Below the pieces are notes generated by a model that saw only the letters and a list, made by a program, of their open reading frames with translations, did no database searches and was not told where the DNA came from. Shown here in pieces: positions 30,576 through 40,653 of a stretch of 64,000 nt of DNA. The stretch is from Cedecea neteri (GTDB lineage Bacteria; Pseudomonadota; Gammaproteobacteria; Enterobacterales; Enterobacteriaceae), in the NCBI RefSeq assembly GCF_000758325.1, contig NZ_CP009459.1, forward strand, positions 744,001 to 808,000. Reading direction: 5' to 3'. Numbering within the stretch: position 1 is the first letter of the stretch; the number at the start of each line of letters is the position of its first letter. The position numbers and the translations under genes are program-made.

Positions 30576-31352
30576 TCAGCTATGCCGTTGTTGCCCCCAG
30601 GCCAGCAGAGCCTGACAGAATTCGGCCGGATGAGAGATAAACGGCGCGTGGGCGGCCTTGTCGAAGATAACCGAGCTGGACTGCGGCCACAGGACGTCCA
30701 GCAGGGGAACTACTTTCCGGGGCACAAGCCCGTCCAGTCGGCCATACAGACGTAAATGTGGTATTGCAGAATGCGAAAACTCCTGGCGCAGATCGGCGGT
30801 TCTTAGGATCTCAAGCCCGCCATTAAGCACGGCCACGTCCGGCATCGGCTGCTCCAGAACAACGGTTTTCAGCAGGCGAGCATCCTGCCGCGCGGTTTCC
30901 GTGCCCAGGGTTTGAAGCGCCAGAAAACGCTCCACGGTACGCTGAAAATCTTCGCTTAGCTGCTGCTGGAACCCGGCCAGCACGTCCGGTTTAATGCCCG
31001 GCCAGTCTTCTGCGGCGGTAAAACAGGGTGAGGAAGCCACCGTCACCAGCGCGCTCACGCGTTCAGGCCTGGCGAGCGCAGCCTGGCTTGCTACCAGCCC
31101 ACCGAGGCTCCAGCCAAGCCATGTGGCACATTCAGGCGCTTTAGCCAGCACAATGTCGGCCATTTCCTCCAGCGTTAAGGCACCAAATCCCTTGCTCCGG
31201 CCATACCCCGGCAAGTCGACCAGATGCAGCCGAAATTGCGAGCCGAGTTCGGATTCTATGTTGTGCCAAACCTCCGCATTCAGTCCCCATCCGTGCAGCA
31301 GCACAAGATCGCGTTTTCCTTCACCTTTTGTTTGCCACCACAGCTCACTCAT
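30576..31352 (-). CDS. bioH: Pimeloyl-ACP methyl ester carboxylesterase
   Basis: Alpha/beta hydrolase that frees pimeloyl-ACP from its methyl ester in biotin synthesis. It has 258 residues. The nucleophile is Ser82 in GWSLGG, the acid is Asp in [10 protein letters not shown] near 207, and the base is His in [11 protein letters not shown] near 235. The oxyanion loop [12 protein letters not shown] is present. It is unlinked to the other bio genes, as in E. coli. It is divergent from gntX with only 38 bp between the two starts. Confidence 0.96.
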   Translation of the reverse strand: MSELWWQTKGEGKRDLVLLHGWGLNAEVWHNIESELGSQFRLHLVDLPGYGRSKGFGALTLEEMADIVLAKAPECATWLGWSLGGLVASQAALARPERVSALVTVASSPCFTAAEDWPGIKPDVLAGFQQQLSEDFQRTVERFLALQTLGTETARQDARLLKTVVLEQPMPDVAVLNGGLEILRTADLRQEFSHSAIPHLRLYGRLDGLVPRKVVPLLDVLWPQSSSVIFDKAAHAPFISHPAEFCQALLAWGQQRHS

Positions 31353-31390
31353 CAGTTACCGTTCTCATTTTCATCAGCAAGGAGAACGCT

Positions 31391-32074
31391 ATGCTAACAA
31401 TCCCTGGCCGCTGTTGGCTATGCCGGTTACCGCTTGCCCGTCCGACATGGGGTATTTGCTCCTGCTGCACCACTTCGCTGCTTCAGCCCCTGGCCTGTTG
31501 TTTGCAGTGTGGTTTACCGGCGTTGAGCGGGCATTTGCCCTGCGGACGCTGTCTGCAAAGAGCACCAGAGTGGGACACAATGGCCTATGTGACAGACTAC
31601 CTGCCGCCGTTAAGCACGCTGATTCATCACCTGAAATTTACCGGAACGCCCTCGCTCGCGCCGGCCTTAGCCCGCCTTTTGCTGCTGCGTATTCTGGCAG
31701 CCAGGCGAGAGGGCAGCCTTCAATTGCCCGATGCTATTTTGAGTGTGCCACTGCACCATACCCGAGCGTGGCGGCGCGGTTATAACCAAAGCGCACTTAT
31801 TGCTACTCCACTCTCACACTGGTTGGGTCTGGAGCATTATCCCTCTGCAATCAAACGCATACGCTCATCGCCAGCCCAACATACGTTGACGGCAAAGGAA
31901 AGAAAGAGGAATTTGAAAGGCATCTTTAGGGTTGAAATTCCCGTCGCGGGTCGCCATATGGCGATTGTGGATGATGTCGTGACGACGGGTAGTACTGTTG
32001 CGGAGATAGCGCGATTGCTGAAAAGGCAGGGCGCGGCGACTGTCCAGGTATGGTGCCTGTGTCGAACCTTGTAG
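31391..32074 (+). CDS. gntX: ComF-family phosphoribosyltransferase-like protein GntX
   Basis: It has 227 residues from the ATG at 31391, which has AAGGAG 6 bases upstream. The N-terminus has a zinc-finger-like set of CxxC pairs (CWLC, CSCC, CLQCG, CGRC), and the C-terminus has the PRPP-binding VAIVDDVVTTGSTVAEIA motif (IVDDVVTTGST). This is the ComF architecture, linked to DNA uptake in competent bacteria. In E. coli the name refers to gluconate but the molecular role is unclear. It is 58 bp from nfuA. Confidence 0.92.
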   Translation: MLTIPGRCWLCRLPLARPTWGICSCCTTSLLQPLACCLQCGLPALSGHLPCGRCLQRAPEWDTMAYVTDYLPPLSTLIHHLKFTGTPSLAPALARLLLLRILAARREGSLQLPDAILSVPLHHTRAWRRGYNQSALIATPLSHWLGLEHYPSAIKRIRSSPAQHTLTAKERKRNLKGIFRVEIPVAGRHMAIVDDVVTTGSTVAEIARLLKRQGAATVQVWCLCRTL

Positions 32075-32095
32075 ACCCTCGACGATGGGCGTATT

Positions 32096-32120
32096 ATAAC
32101 CGACTAAAATAGTCAACTAT
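32096..32120 (+). promoter_or_regulatory. IscR type-1 binding site upstream of nfuA
   Basis: A 25-bp imperfect palindrome, with halves ATAACCGACT and AGTCAACTAT around AAAAT, matches the type-1 IscR consensus (ATASYYGACT...AGTCRRSTAT) at all but one position. It ends 12 bp before the nfuA ATG, so [2Fe-2S]-IscR would block the promoter. IscR control of nfuA (yhgI) is known in E. coli. Confidence 0.85.
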
Positions 32121-32132
32121 TGAGCAATCGTT

Positions 32133-32708
32133 ATGATCCGTATTTCCGATGCTGCACAATCCCACTTTGCCAAGCTGCTGGCAAATCAGGAAGAAGGGAC
32201 GCAAATCCGCGTATTCGTAATCAATCCTGGCACCCCGAATGCGGAGTGTGGTGTGTCTTATTGTCCGCCGGATGCGGTTGAAGCGACCGACACGGCGCTG
32301 CCGTTCGAGCAGTTAACGGCTTATGTTGATGAGCTGAGCGCACCTTATCTGGAAGATGCCGAAATCGACTTCGTCACCGACCAGCTCGGTTCCCAGCTGA
32401 CGCTGAAAGCGCCTAACGCAAAAATGCGTAAGGTTTCTGACGACGCGCCGCTGATGGAGCGCGTTGAGTATATGCTGCAGGCGACCGTTAACCCACAGCT
32501 GGCAGGCCACGGCGGTCGCGTCACGCTGATGGAAATTACCGACGAAGGCTTCGCCATTCTGCAGTTTGGCGGCGGCTGTAACGGTTGTTCAATGGTAGAT
32601 GTGACGCTGAAAGAAGGGATCGAGAAACAGCTTCTGGCTGAGTTCCCTGAGCTGAAAGGCGTGCGTGACCTGACCGAACACCAGCGCGGTGAGCACTCTT
32701 ACTATTAA
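32133..32708 (+). CDS. nfuA: Fe-S biogenesis protein NfuA
   Basis: Fe-S cluster carrier that helps mature [4Fe-4S] proteins under oxidative stress or iron limitation. It has 191 residues, identical in length to E. coli. The N-terminal half is a degenerate A-type scaffold lacking the cluster cysteines, and the C-terminal Nfu domain has CxxC in [14 protein letters not shown] near 149-152. It is preceded by an IscR type-1 palindrome and followed by a palindromic repeat at the junction with malQ. Confidence 0.96.
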   Translation: MIRISDAAQSHFAKLLANQEEGTQIRVFVINPGTPNAECGVSYCPPDAVEATDTALPFEQLTAYVDELSAPYLEDAEIDFVTDQLGSQLTLKAPNAKMRKVSDDAPLMERVEYMLQATVNPQLAGHGGRVTLMEITDEGFAILQFGGGCNGCSMVDVTLKEGIEKQLLAEFPELKGVRDLTEHQRGEHSYY

Positions 32709-32716
32709 TTAGATAA

Positions 32717-32822
32717 GCCCCTCACCCCGACCCTCTCCCCAAAGGGGAGAGGGAGGAAAGAAATATCCCACGTTTCACCGTTCGGTTCCCTCTCCCTCCC
32801 AGGGAGAGGGCCAGGGTGAGAG
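32717..32822. repeat. Palindromic junction repeat, copy A (nfuA/malQ)
   Basis: About 106 bp. Two GC-rich hairpins (32731-32753, and 32788-32810) are bounded by CCCCTCACCCCGACC on the left and GGCCAGGGTGAG on the right, so the ends are inverted repeats of each other. It lies between convergent genes and has no other terminator beside it. The inner spacer (ACCGTTCGG) is shared with the copy at 44425-44523. Confidence 0.85.
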
Positions 32823-32830
32823 TCACCAAA

Positions 32831-34909
32831 TCACTGCTTCTTACGCCGCTTATCCAAATCCTTCAGCAACTTATTCACCCGTTCATCGGCAAACATCGCT
32901 TCCAGAGAGACGGTTAGCTTGCGCCGCCAGTTCTTATACTGATCGCTGGTGCCAGGAATATTCACCGGCTCGGCCATATCCAGCCAGTCCTCTGGCTGCA
33001 GCCCCAGCAGCGCGCTATGGCTGTCGGCGATATAACGCTGCATGCCGCGGTTGAGCGTGTCGGTCATCGTCATTAACGCGGCCTTATGCCCCGCCCGCTT
33101 CGGCAGGCAGCCGTACTTATGTAGCCCGTCAAGCAATCCCTGTTTAGCCCTTTCGCGGTCTTCATACAGCCCCGCCAGCACCTCTTCATCAGGATAAAGT
33201 CCCAGCGTTTTGCCTAGCGTTAAATCGCCGCTATTCCAGTAGCCACGCAGCGTGGGCAAGTCGTGCGTTGTGGCAACCGCCATCGACTGCTTAGGCCATG
33301 TGGCCGGAGCCCGGAATTGCTTCTCTCCGTCGTGCTCGAAGTACAGCACTTTGTAAGAGTAAACGCCGCTGTCGCGAAGCTTGCCGACAATTTCAACCGG
33401 CACGGTACCCAGATCTTCACCAATCACCATACAGCGATGGCGCTGGCTTTCCAGGGCCAGAATCGAAAGCAAATCGTCCACCGGGTACTGCACATAGGCA
33501 CCTTTATCCGCCGTCTCGCCGTAGGGGATCCACCACAGCCGCAGCATCGACATAACGTGGTCAATGCGCAGCGCGCCGCAGTGGGTCATATTGGCTCGCA
33601 GCAGTTCGATAAACGGCTGATACCCGCGAGCGGCCATGACGTGGGGATCCATCGGCGGCAGCCCCCAATTTTGCCCTAAGGGGCCGAGGATATCCGGCGG
33701 CGCGCCAACGGAGGCTTTCAGGCAGTACAGCTCACGGTCGCACCAGGTTTCAGAGCCGCCTTCCGCCACGCCCACCGCCAGGTCGCGATAAAGGCCAATC
33801 GGCATCTCGTCATGCTGGCTGGCATCCCAGCAGGCCTTAAACTGACGCCAGGCGAGATACTGCAGCCAAAGCCAGAAGTTAACCTCATCACGATGCTGCT
33901 CGCAGAACTGCTTCACTTCCGGGCTATGGGCGTCGCGATAGCCTTCCGGCCACACCGGCCAGCCCCAGCGCAGAGGATCTTCGTTAACCTGGCTGGCGTG
34001 AAGCGCATCGTAGGCGGCCTGGTAGAACAGCCCCTCTCCCCCTTCCGCAACGAACCGGCCAAAAGCGATGACTTGCTCATCGCTGGGTTTACGCAGCGAG
34101 AACTGTTGCCACGCTAAACGCAGCGCCGCAACCTTAAGGGCCGTAACGGCGGAATAATCCACCCACTCAGCATCTCTCGCATTCTGAAGCTGTTTCTGCA
34201 CGGCGGATTTTTTCCACCACGCCTGCGCCGCTTTGCTGTTCTGGAAATCTTCTACCGCATTGACGTCGATATAGATGACATTCAACCAGCGGCGTGACGA
34301 TGGGCTATACGGGCTGGCGCTCTCCGGGTTAGCCGGGTAAAGCGAATGAATCGGGTTGAGGCCGATAAACGCCCCGCCCCGCTTCGCCACATCCCCCAGC
34401 ATCTGCTTCAAATCGCCAAAGTCGCCGATGCCCCAGTTAGCCGCCGAGCGCAGCGTGTAAAGCTGCACGCACGCGCCCCACAGCTTTTTGCCCTGCAGTA
34501 ACGCGTCCGGCTCATAGCAGCGCGGCGGGGCGACGATAATTCTGCTCGTCCAGCTCTGCTTTTGCCGACTGACCACCAGCGAATGGTAGCCCTCGGGTAG
34601 CTTCGTCGGCAGCGTTAGTTTCTTACCGCCAGAAACTTGTCCGTGGTGGGTGTGGCCTTCTTCAGTGGTCAGCACCCAGCTAAATTCACCCTCACCTTCC
34701 AGCGTCAGCTGCATCCGCTGCCCGGCAGTGAAAACCTGAACCGCTGGCACAGGATCGGTCGACTTTTTTGCAACAGCGGTGCGGTTCATGGCCTCGAGCA
34801 GACGCAGTTTTGTCTGTGCAGGAATAGCCTGCGGTTTGCCGTGGGCGTTGATGTAGTTCGGGCTGATACCCGCCGCCAGAGCGGCGCTATCAAGACGTTT
34901 GCTCTCCAT
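32831..34909 (-). CDS. malQ: 4-alpha-glucanotransferase (amylomaltase)
   Basis: GH77 enzyme that transfers maltodextrin units, releasing glucose and building longer chains for MalP. It has 692 residues (E. coli 694). An N-terminal beta domain of about 130 residues precedes the catalytic barrel. The barrel has LRIDHVMSMLRLWWIP (nucleophile Asp), VIGEDLGTVP (acid/base Glu) and TTHDLPTLRGYW. It is second in malPQ, 9 bp after malP, and is activated by MalT. Confidence 0.97.
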   Translation of the reverse strand: MESKRLDSAALAAGISPNYINAHGKPQAIPAQTKLRLLEAMNRTAVAKKSTDPVPAVQVFTAGQRMQLTLEGEGEFSWVLTTEEGHTHHGQVSGGKKLTLPTKLPEGYHSLVVSRQKQSWTSRIIVAPPRCYEPDALLQGKKLWGACVQLYTLRSAANWGIGDFGDLKQMLGDVAKRGGAFIGLNPIHSLYPANPESASPYSPSSRRWLNVIYIDVNAVEDFQNSKAAQAWWKKSAVQKQLQNARDAEWVDYSAVTALKVAALRLAWQQFSLRKPSDEQVIAFGRFVAEGGEGLFYQAAYDALHASQVNEDPLRWGWPVWPEGYRDAHSPEVKQFCEQHRDEVNFWLWLQYLAWRQFKACWDASQHDEMPIGLYRDLAVGVAEGGSETWCDRELYCLKASVGAPPDILGPLGQNWGLPPMDPHVMAARGYQPFIELLRANMTHCGALRIDHVMSMLRLWWIPYGETADKGAYVQYPVDDLLSILALESQRHRCMVIGEDLGTVPVEIVGKLRDSGVYSYKVLYFEHDGEKQFRAPATWPKQSMAVATTHDLPTLRGYWNSGDLTLGKTLGLYPDEEVLAGLYEDRERAKQGLLDGLHKYGCLPKRAGHKAALMTMTDTLNRGMQRYIADSHSALLGLQPEDWLDMAEPVNIPGTSDQYKNWRRKLTVSLEAMFADERVNKLLKDLDKRRKKQ

Positions 34910-34918
34910 GGCGCTCCC

Positions 34919-37321
34919 TTAGCGTTTTGCCTGCCAGATACGTTGTTGGTAATCGCGGATAGAGCGATCGGAGCTGAACATACCGCAGCGGGCGCTGTTC
35001 AAAATGGCCGCGCGCGTCCAGGCTTCCTGGTCCAGGTAAAGTTTGTCGGCAAGCTTCTGTGCTTCGACATACGCGGTGAAGTCCGCCATCAACAGGTAAG
35101 GATCGCCGCCCTCTTTGCCGATGCTGTGCAGCATCTGATCAAAAGCGTGTTTATCTCCTGCGCTGTATTTGCCCTGTTCCAGTTCTTTAAGCACGGCATC
35201 CAGCACTTTATCTTTTTTGCGCCATTTCACCGGATCATAGCCTTTGGCTTTCAGAGCCTTAACCTGTTCGACGGTGTGGCCGAAAATAAAGATATTCTCT
35301 TCACCCACCTTCTCTGCGATTTCAACGTTGGCGCCGTCCAGCGTCCCCACCGTCAGTGCGCCATTCAGGGCCAGCTTCATGTTACCGGTGCCGGATGCCT
35401 CTTTACCCGCAGTCGAAATCTGCTCGGAAATATCAGCCGCCGGGATCATTACCTCCGCCGCAGATACGCAGTAGTCCGGCAGGAAGACAACCTTCAGTTT
35501 GTCTCCCACCAGCGGATCGTTGTTGATCGCCTCGGCCACCTTGTTGATCGCAAAGATAATATTTTTGGCCAGGTAATAGCCCGGGGCCGCCTTCGCGCCA
35601 AACAGGTAAACGCGCGGCACGCGGTCTGCCTTCGGGTTCTCGCGGATCTCTTTGTACTGCGCCAGGATATGCAACAGGTTCAGGTGCTGACGTTTGTATT
35701 CGTGCAGACGTTTGATTTGCACGTCGAACAACGCATCCGGGTTGATCACAATGCCGGTACGAGCCTTCACAAATGCAGCCAGTTTTACTTTGTTCTGATG
35801 CTTGATTTCGCGCCAGGTCTGGCGGAATTTGGCGTCATCGGCGCGCTTTTCCAGTCCTTCCAGCACGTCGAGGTTATTCGCCCACTCTTTCTTCAACGTC
35901 TTGTCGAACAGCGCGGCAAGCGCCGGGTTGCACTGCTTGATCCAGCGGCGTGGCGTGATGCCGTTCGTCACGTTATGGAATTTATTCGGCCACAGCTGGT
36001 GGTATTCCGGGAACAGATCTTTCACCACCAGCTCGGAGTGCAGCGCCGCCACGCCGTTCACCGCAAAGCCTCCGACCACGCACAGATTTGCCATGCGCAC
36101 CTGCTTGCTATGCACCACGGCAAGCTTCGCACAGACGGCTTCATCCCCCGGCCAGGTTTTATCGACCAGCAGCTTAAAGCGCTTGTTGATCTCATTGATG
36201 ATTTGCATGTGGCGCGGCAACAGCGCTTTCACCAGCTTCTCATCCCAGCACTCCAGAGCTTCAGGCATCAGGGTGTGGTTGGTATAGGCGAAGGTCTTAC
36301 TGGTGATCGCCCACGCGTCGTCCCAGCTAAGCTGATGCTCGTCAATCAGCACGCGAAGCAGCTCAGGGATCGCGATCGTTGGGTGGGTATCGTTCAGCTG
36401 AATTACTTCGTAGTCCGGCAGCTCGGCGAGCCTGCGGCCTGCCAGATGATGGCGGCGCAGGATATCAGCCACCGAACAGGCGCACTGGAAATATTGCTGT
36501 ATCAGGCGCAGCTTTTTGCCGTTCAGGTGATTGTCATTCGGGTAGAGCACCTTGGTGAGCTTTTCAGCGTCAATGCCCTGCTGCTCGGCTTTAAGAAACT
36601 CACCGTCATTAAATTTTGTCAGATCAAACGGATGAGCGTGCTTTGCCTGCCACAGGCGCAGCGGCTGTGCCACGCCATTTCGATAGCCCAGCACCGGTAA
36701 GTCCCACGCCTCACCCTGGAAAACAAAGGCTGGCTCCCAGCGCGAATGCTTACCGTCCTTCACGAGTTTCCCGCCAATGCCCACCTGCACATCCAACGCG
36801 CTGTTGTGACGGAACCAGGGATAGCTCCCGCGCTGCCAGTCATCCGGGGCTTCCATCTGTTTGCCGTCCTTAAAGGACTGGCGGAACAGGCCATACTCAT
36901 AGTTCAGGCCATAGCCGATGGCCGATTGCCCGACCGTGGCCATTGAGTCCAGGAAACAGGCAGCAAGCCTGCCCAACCCGCCATTGCCTAAGGCCGGATC
37001 CGTCTCTTCTTCCAGTAAATCGGTGAGGTTAATCTGGTAACCCTTCAGTACCTCACTCACCTCAGTGAACCAGCCCAGGTTAAGCAGGTTATTCCCCGTC
37101 AGGCGGCCAATCAAAAACTCCATTGAGATGTAGTTTACATGGCGCTGTTTGGCTCCAGGCTTGGCTGCAGGCTGAGCCGCTAAAAGCTCGGCAAGCGCGC
37201 CGCTAACCGCGTGCCACCACTGATGTTGGGTCATTTCACTGGCATCATGTAGGCCGTAACGCTGCCACTGGCGCGTCAGAGCGGACTGGAACTGTTCTTT
37301 ACTGAAGATCGGCTGTGACAT
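34919..37321 (-). CDS. malP: Maltodextrin phosphorylase
   Basis: GT35 phosphorylase that releases glucose 1-phosphate from maltodextrins. It has 800 residues (E. coli 797). The PLP-lysine region [27 protein letters not shown], the [16 protein letters not shown]-type motif ([20 protein letters not shown]) and [15 protein letters not shown]-like segment are present. It is a paralogue of glgP in this window. It is assigned MalP by adjacency to malQ, the MalT boxes upstream, and the short N-terminus typical of the maltodextrin form. Confidence 0.97.
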   Translation of the reverse strand: MSQPIFSKEQFQSALTRQWQRYGLHDASEMTQHQWWHAVSGALAELLAAQPAAKPGAKQRHVNYISMEFLIGRLTGNNLLNLGWFTEVSEVLKGYQINLTDLLEEETDPALGNGGLGRLAACFLDSMATVGQSAIGYGLNYEYGLFRQSFKDGKQMEAPDDWQRGSYPWFRHNSALDVQVGIGGKLVKDGKHSRWEPAFVFQGEAWDLPVLGYRNGVAQPLRLWQAKHAHPFDLTKFNDGEFLKAEQQGIDAEKLTKVLYPNDNHLNGKKLRLIQQYFQCACSVADILRRHHLAGRRLAELPDYEVIQLNDTHPTIAIPELLRVLIDEHQLSWDDAWAITSKTFAYTNHTLMPEALECWDEKLVKALLPRHMQIINEINKRFKLLVDKTWPGDEAVCAKLAVVHSKQVRMANLCVVGGFAVNGVAALHSELVVKDLFPEYHQLWPNKFHNVTNGITPRRWIKQCNPALAALFDKTLKKEWANNLDVLEGLEKRADDAKFRQTWREIKHQNKVKLAAFVKARTGIVINPDALFDVQIKRLHEYKRQHLNLLHILAQYKEIRENPKADRVPRVYLFGAKAAPGYYLAKNIIFAINKVAEAINNDPLVGDKLKVVFLPDYCVSAAEVMIPAADISEQISTAGKEASGTGNMKLALNGALTVGTLDGANVEIAEKVGEENIFIFGHTVEQVKALKAKGYDPVKWRKKDKVLDAVLKELEQGKYSAGDKHAFDQMLHSIGKEGGDPYLLMADFTAYVEAQKLADKLYLDQEAWTRAAILNSARCGMFSSDRSIRDYQQRIWQAKR

Positions 37322-37387
37322 AGAAAATCGGTCCTGTAATGTTCGAAAATCATTACCCGCTAGTGTGCCGGGCAGCCTGGTGGACTT

Positions 37388-37433
37388 CCTCCTCCCGACG
37401 CGGATTACGCGGGGAGGAGTAGCGAGGATGAGC
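37388..37433. promoter_or_regulatory. Three MalT boxes of the malPQ promoter
   Basis: Matches to GGGGA(K)GAGG are: CGGGAGGAGG on the minus strand at 37388-37397 (9/10), GGGGAGGAGT on the plus strand at 37411-37420 (9/10), and GAGGATGAGC on the plus strand at 37424-37433 (8/10). One proximal and two distal boxes correspond to the E. coli malPQ arrangement. Confidence 0.75.
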
Positions 37434-37527
37434 GAAAAATGTGATCTCTGCCACTCGCTACAGCGATGTAACGGGTTTCAGTCTCGCTGGCGCAAGGAGT
37501 GAGCAATCATATTCATGAAAAAAATGG

Positions 37528-37549
37528 AACTGTGACAGGGTGCAACTTA
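37528..37549 (+). promoter_or_regulatory. Probable CRP site of malT
   Basis: AACTGTGACAGGGTGCAACT contains a perfect TGTGA half and a weaker right half. It resembles the CRP site known upstream of E. coli malT and lies about 195 bp before the malT ATG. Confidence 0.6.
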
Positions 37550-37742
37550 CCGAGCACAGAAAGTTCAACAACCTTGCAATAAAGGACATTCTGGCCGACT
37601 TTATCCGTAAGCATTAATTACGAAGCGTAAAAAAAATCGCATCCTTGAACATTTCCCTCCATGATTCCTTCTGCAGCGCGGCAAGACCGCCTTGCGGCGC
37701 TGAATACGTTGGGGAAATTTATACACAGTGAAGTGATCAACT

Positions 37743-40448
37743 ATGTTAATCCCATCCAAATTAAGTCGCCCTGTTCGGCTGGAAAACACTGTGGTTCGCG
37801 ACCGCCTGTTGGTGAAGCTTTCGACTGCCGCCAACTATCGCTTAGCGCTGATCGCCAGCCCTGCCGGTTATGGTAAAACTACCCTGGTCTCACAGTGGGC
37901 GGCCGGGCGAAAAGAGCTGGGCTGGTATTCCCTCGACGAAGGGGATAACCAGCAGGAACGCTTTGCCAGTTACCTGATTGCTGCCGTGCAGCACGCCACC
38001 GGCGGCCACTGCGTCAGCAGCGAAACCATGGCGCAAAAGCGGCAATATGCCAGCCTGTCTTCGCTCTTTTCACAGTTATTTATCGAGCTGGCGGGATGGG
38101 ATAAACCGCTCTATCTGGTGATTGATGATTACCACCTGATTGCCAACCCGGTGATCCACGAAGCCATGCGCTTTTTCATTCGTCACCAGCCGGAAAACCT
38201 GACGCTGGTGATTCTCTCGCGCAATCTCCCGCAGCTTGGCATTGCCAACCTCCGCGTGCGCGATCAGCTCCTGGAAATTGGTAGCCAGCAGCTCGCCTTT
38301 ACGCATCAGGAAGCCAAACAGTTTTTCGACAACCGCCTGGCAACGCCGATTGAACAAGCGGACAGTAGCCGCCTGTGTGATGACGTGGCGGGCTGGGTCA
38401 CTGCGCTACAGTTAATTGCCCTGTCCGCCCGGCAAAGCAACACGCCGGCTCAACATTCTGCGCGGCGCCTGTCGGGCATTAACGCCAGCCATCTTTCAGA
38501 TTATCTGGTGGATGAAGTCCTGAATAACGTGGATGCCGATACCCGCAACTTCCTGCTGAGAAGCTCCATCCTGCGCTCAATGAATGACACGCTGATAAGC
38601 CAGGTGACAGGCGAAGAAAATGGCCAGATGCGTCTGGAAGAGGTCGAACGCCAGGGCCTGTTCCTGCAGCGCATGGACGATTCCGGCGAATGGTTCTGCT
38701 TCCACCCGCTGTTTGGCAGCTTCCTTCGCCAGCGCTGCCAGTGGGAGCTGGCCGCAGAGCTGCCGGATATCCACCGGGCAGCAGCCGAAAGCTGGATGGC
38801 GCAAGGCTTCCCAAGCGAAGCCATTCACCACGCGCTGGCGGCTGGCGACGCCAATATGCTGCGCGATATTCTGCTGGGCCACGCGTGGGCGCTGTTTAAC
38901 CACAGCGAGCTGACGTTGCTGGAAGAGTCACTGAAGGCGCTGCCGTGGGAAAGCCTGCTGGAAAACCCAAAACTTGTGCTGCTGCAGGCCTGGCTGATGC
39001 AAAGCCAGCACCGCTACGGCGAAGTGAATACCCTGCTGGCAAGAGCCGAGCAGGAAATGGACTTGGTTATCGACGACACGCTGCACGGTGAATTTAACGC
39101 CCTGAGGGCCCAGGTTGCCATCAACGCGGGCGATCCGGCGGAAGCCGAGCGCCTGGCCATGGTCGCGCTGGAAATGCTGCCGCTGGCCAATTTTTACAGC
39201 CGTATCGTAGCCACCTCGGTTCACGGCGAAGTGCTGCACTGCAAAGGCGATCTGACGAAGTCGCTTTCCGTTATGCAGCAGACCGAGCAAATGGCCCGCC
39301 GCCACGATGTGTGGCACTACGCGCTGTGGAGCCTGATTCAGCAAAGCGAAATCCTGCTGGCTCAGGGGTTCTTACAGGCCGCCTGGGAAACCCAGGAAAA
39401 AGCCTTTGTGCTGATCCGCGAGCAGCACCTCGAACAATTGCCTCTGCACGAGTTTCTACAGCGTATCCGCGCCCAGCTGCTTTGGGCATGGGCGAGGTTG
39501 GATGAAGCCGAAGCGGCAGCCCGCAGCGGGATGGAGGTGCTTTCCAGCTTCCAGCCGCAGCAACAGCTCCAGTGCCTGGCGCTGCTGGTGCAGTGCTCGC
39601 TGGCGCGCGGTGACCTGGATAATGCTCGTAATCACCTTAACCGCCTTGAAAATTTGCTTGGGAACGGTCCCTGGCATAGTGACTGGGTCTCCAACGCCGA
39701 CAAGGTACGGGTGATCTACTGGCAAATGATTGGCGATAAAAAGTCGGCGGCCAACTGGCTGCGCCAGACGCCGAAGCCTGAATTTGCCAATAACCACTTC
39801 CTGCAAAGTCAGTGGCGGAATATCGCCCGCGTACAAATCCTGCTGGGTGAGTACGATCCGGCGGAAATGGTGCTGGAAGAACTTAACGAAAACGCCCGCA
39901 GCCTGCGCCTGATGAGCGACCTTAACCGTAACCTGCTGCTGCTCAACCAGCTTTACTGGCAGTCAGGGCGTAAAAGTGATGCCCAGCGCGTGCTGCTGGA
40001 AGCTCTGGCACTGGCAAACCGCACCGGATTCATCAGCCACTTCGTGATCGAAGGGGAAGCAATGGCGCAGCAGTTGCGCCAGCTTATTCAGCTCAACACA
40101 CTGCCGGAACTGGATCAGCACCGCGCTCAACGCATCCTGCGTGAGATAAACCAGCACCATCGCCATAAGTTTGCTCACTTTGATGAAAGCTTTGTGAACC
40201 GCCTGCTGAATCACCCGGAAGTGCCGGAGCTTATCCGCACCAGCCCGCTGACGCAGCGAGAGTGGCAGGTCTTGGGGCTGATTTATTCCGGCTATAGCAA
40301 CGAGCAGATTGCCGGAGAGCTGGACGTTGCGGCGACGACCATCAAAACGCACATTAGGAATCTGTATCAGAAGCTGGGCGTGGCGCACCGCCAGGACGCG
40401 GTACAGCATGCGCAGAAATTACTGAAGATGATGGGGTATGGGGTTTAG
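37743..40448 (+). CDS. malT: Maltose regulon activator MalT
   Basis: STAND-family ATP- and maltotriose-dependent transcription activator. It has 901 residues, the same as E. coli. The Walker [10 protein letters not shown] is at 39-47, and the Walker B-like LYLVIDDYH near 120. The arm and winged-helix region follow, then a long helical-repeat sensor domain (about 440-800). The LuxR-type HTH is at the C-terminus ([44 protein letters not shown]). It is divergent from malPQ, whose promoter it activates. Confidence 0.98.
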   Translation: MLIPSKLSRPVRLENTVVRDRLLVKLSTAANYRLALIASPAGYGKTTLVSQWAAGRKELGWYSLDEGDNQQERFASYLIAAVQHATGGHCVSSETMAQKRQYASLSSLFSQLFIELAGWDKPLYLVIDDYHLIANPVIHEAMRFFIRHQPENLTLVILSRNLPQLGIANLRVRDQLLEIGSQQLAFTHQEAKQFFDNRLATPIEQADSSRLCDDVAGWVTALQLIALSARQSNTPAQHSARRLSGINASHLSDYLVDEVLNNVDADTRNFLLRSSILRSMNDTLISQVTGEENGQMRLEEVERQGLFLQRMDDSGEWFCFHPLFGSFLRQRCQWELAAELPDIHRAAAESWMAQGFPSEAIHHALAAGDANMLRDILLGHAWALFNHSELTLLEESLKALPWESLLENPKLVLLQAWLMQSQHRYGEVNTLLARAEQEMDLVIDDTLHGEFNALRAQVAINAGDPAEAERLAMVALEMLPLANFYSRIVATSVHGEVLHCKGDLTKSLSVMQQTEQMARRHDVWHYALWSLIQQSEILLAQGFLQAAWETQEKAFVLIREQHLEQLPLHEFLQRIRAQLLWAWARLDEAEAAARSGMEVLSSFQPQQQLQCLALLVQCSLARGDLDNARNHLNRLENLLGNGPWHSDWVSNADKVRVIYWQMIGDKKSAANWLRQTPKPEFANNHFLQSQWRNIARVQILLGEYDPAEMVLEELNENARSLRLMSDLNRNLLLLNQLYWQSGRKSDAQRVLLEALALANRTGFISHFVIEGEAMAQQLRQLIQLNTLPELDQHRAQRILREINQHHRHKFAHFDESFVNRLLNHPEVPELIRTSPLTQREWQVLGLIYSGYSNEQIAGELDVAATTIKTHIRNLYQKLGVAHRQDAVQHAQKLLKMMGYGV

Positions 40449-40516
40449 CTGGAAATATTGTCTATGCAGAGGCTGGCTTAGATTCCGTTCACTTCCGGTC
40501 CTGATTTATTTCAGTT

Positions 40517-40612
40517 TTTACCCTCACTCTAACCCTCTCCCTGGAAGGGAGAGGGAATAAACACTGTTTCCTCCCGCCTGTTTTCCCCCTCGCCCCTTTG
40601 GGGAGAGGGGCG
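40517..40612. repeat. Palindromic junction repeat, copy B (malT/glpD)
   Basis: About 96 bp. The left hairpin is perfect (40533-40555) and the right hairpin (40586-40610) has one mismatch. The left end TTTTACCCTCACTCTAACCC matches the left ends of the copies at 44425 and 62832. It lies between convergent malT and glpD and is the only terminator-like structure there. Confidence 0.83.
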
Positions 40613-40653
40613 GTTGAACTGTCGGAAACAGCGAAAGGGAAGAGATATCCCTG

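Larger units (their letters stand above)
37322..37742. promoter_or_regulatory. malP-malT divergent control region
   Basis: A 421-bp spacer with promoters for malPQ (leftward) and malT (rightward). The malP side carries three MalT boxes. The malT side carries a CRP-like site. A strong hairpin (37674-37702; 11 of 12 pairs) lies in the malT leader, 40 nt before the ATG. No small gene is visible. Confidence 0.7.

Noticed and set aside
34637-36700. 687-codon open frame on the plus strand, antisense to malP
   Set aside because: It is wholly antisense to the conserved malP and malQ genes, has no family motifs, and is the kind of long shadow frame that GC-rich codon use produces.
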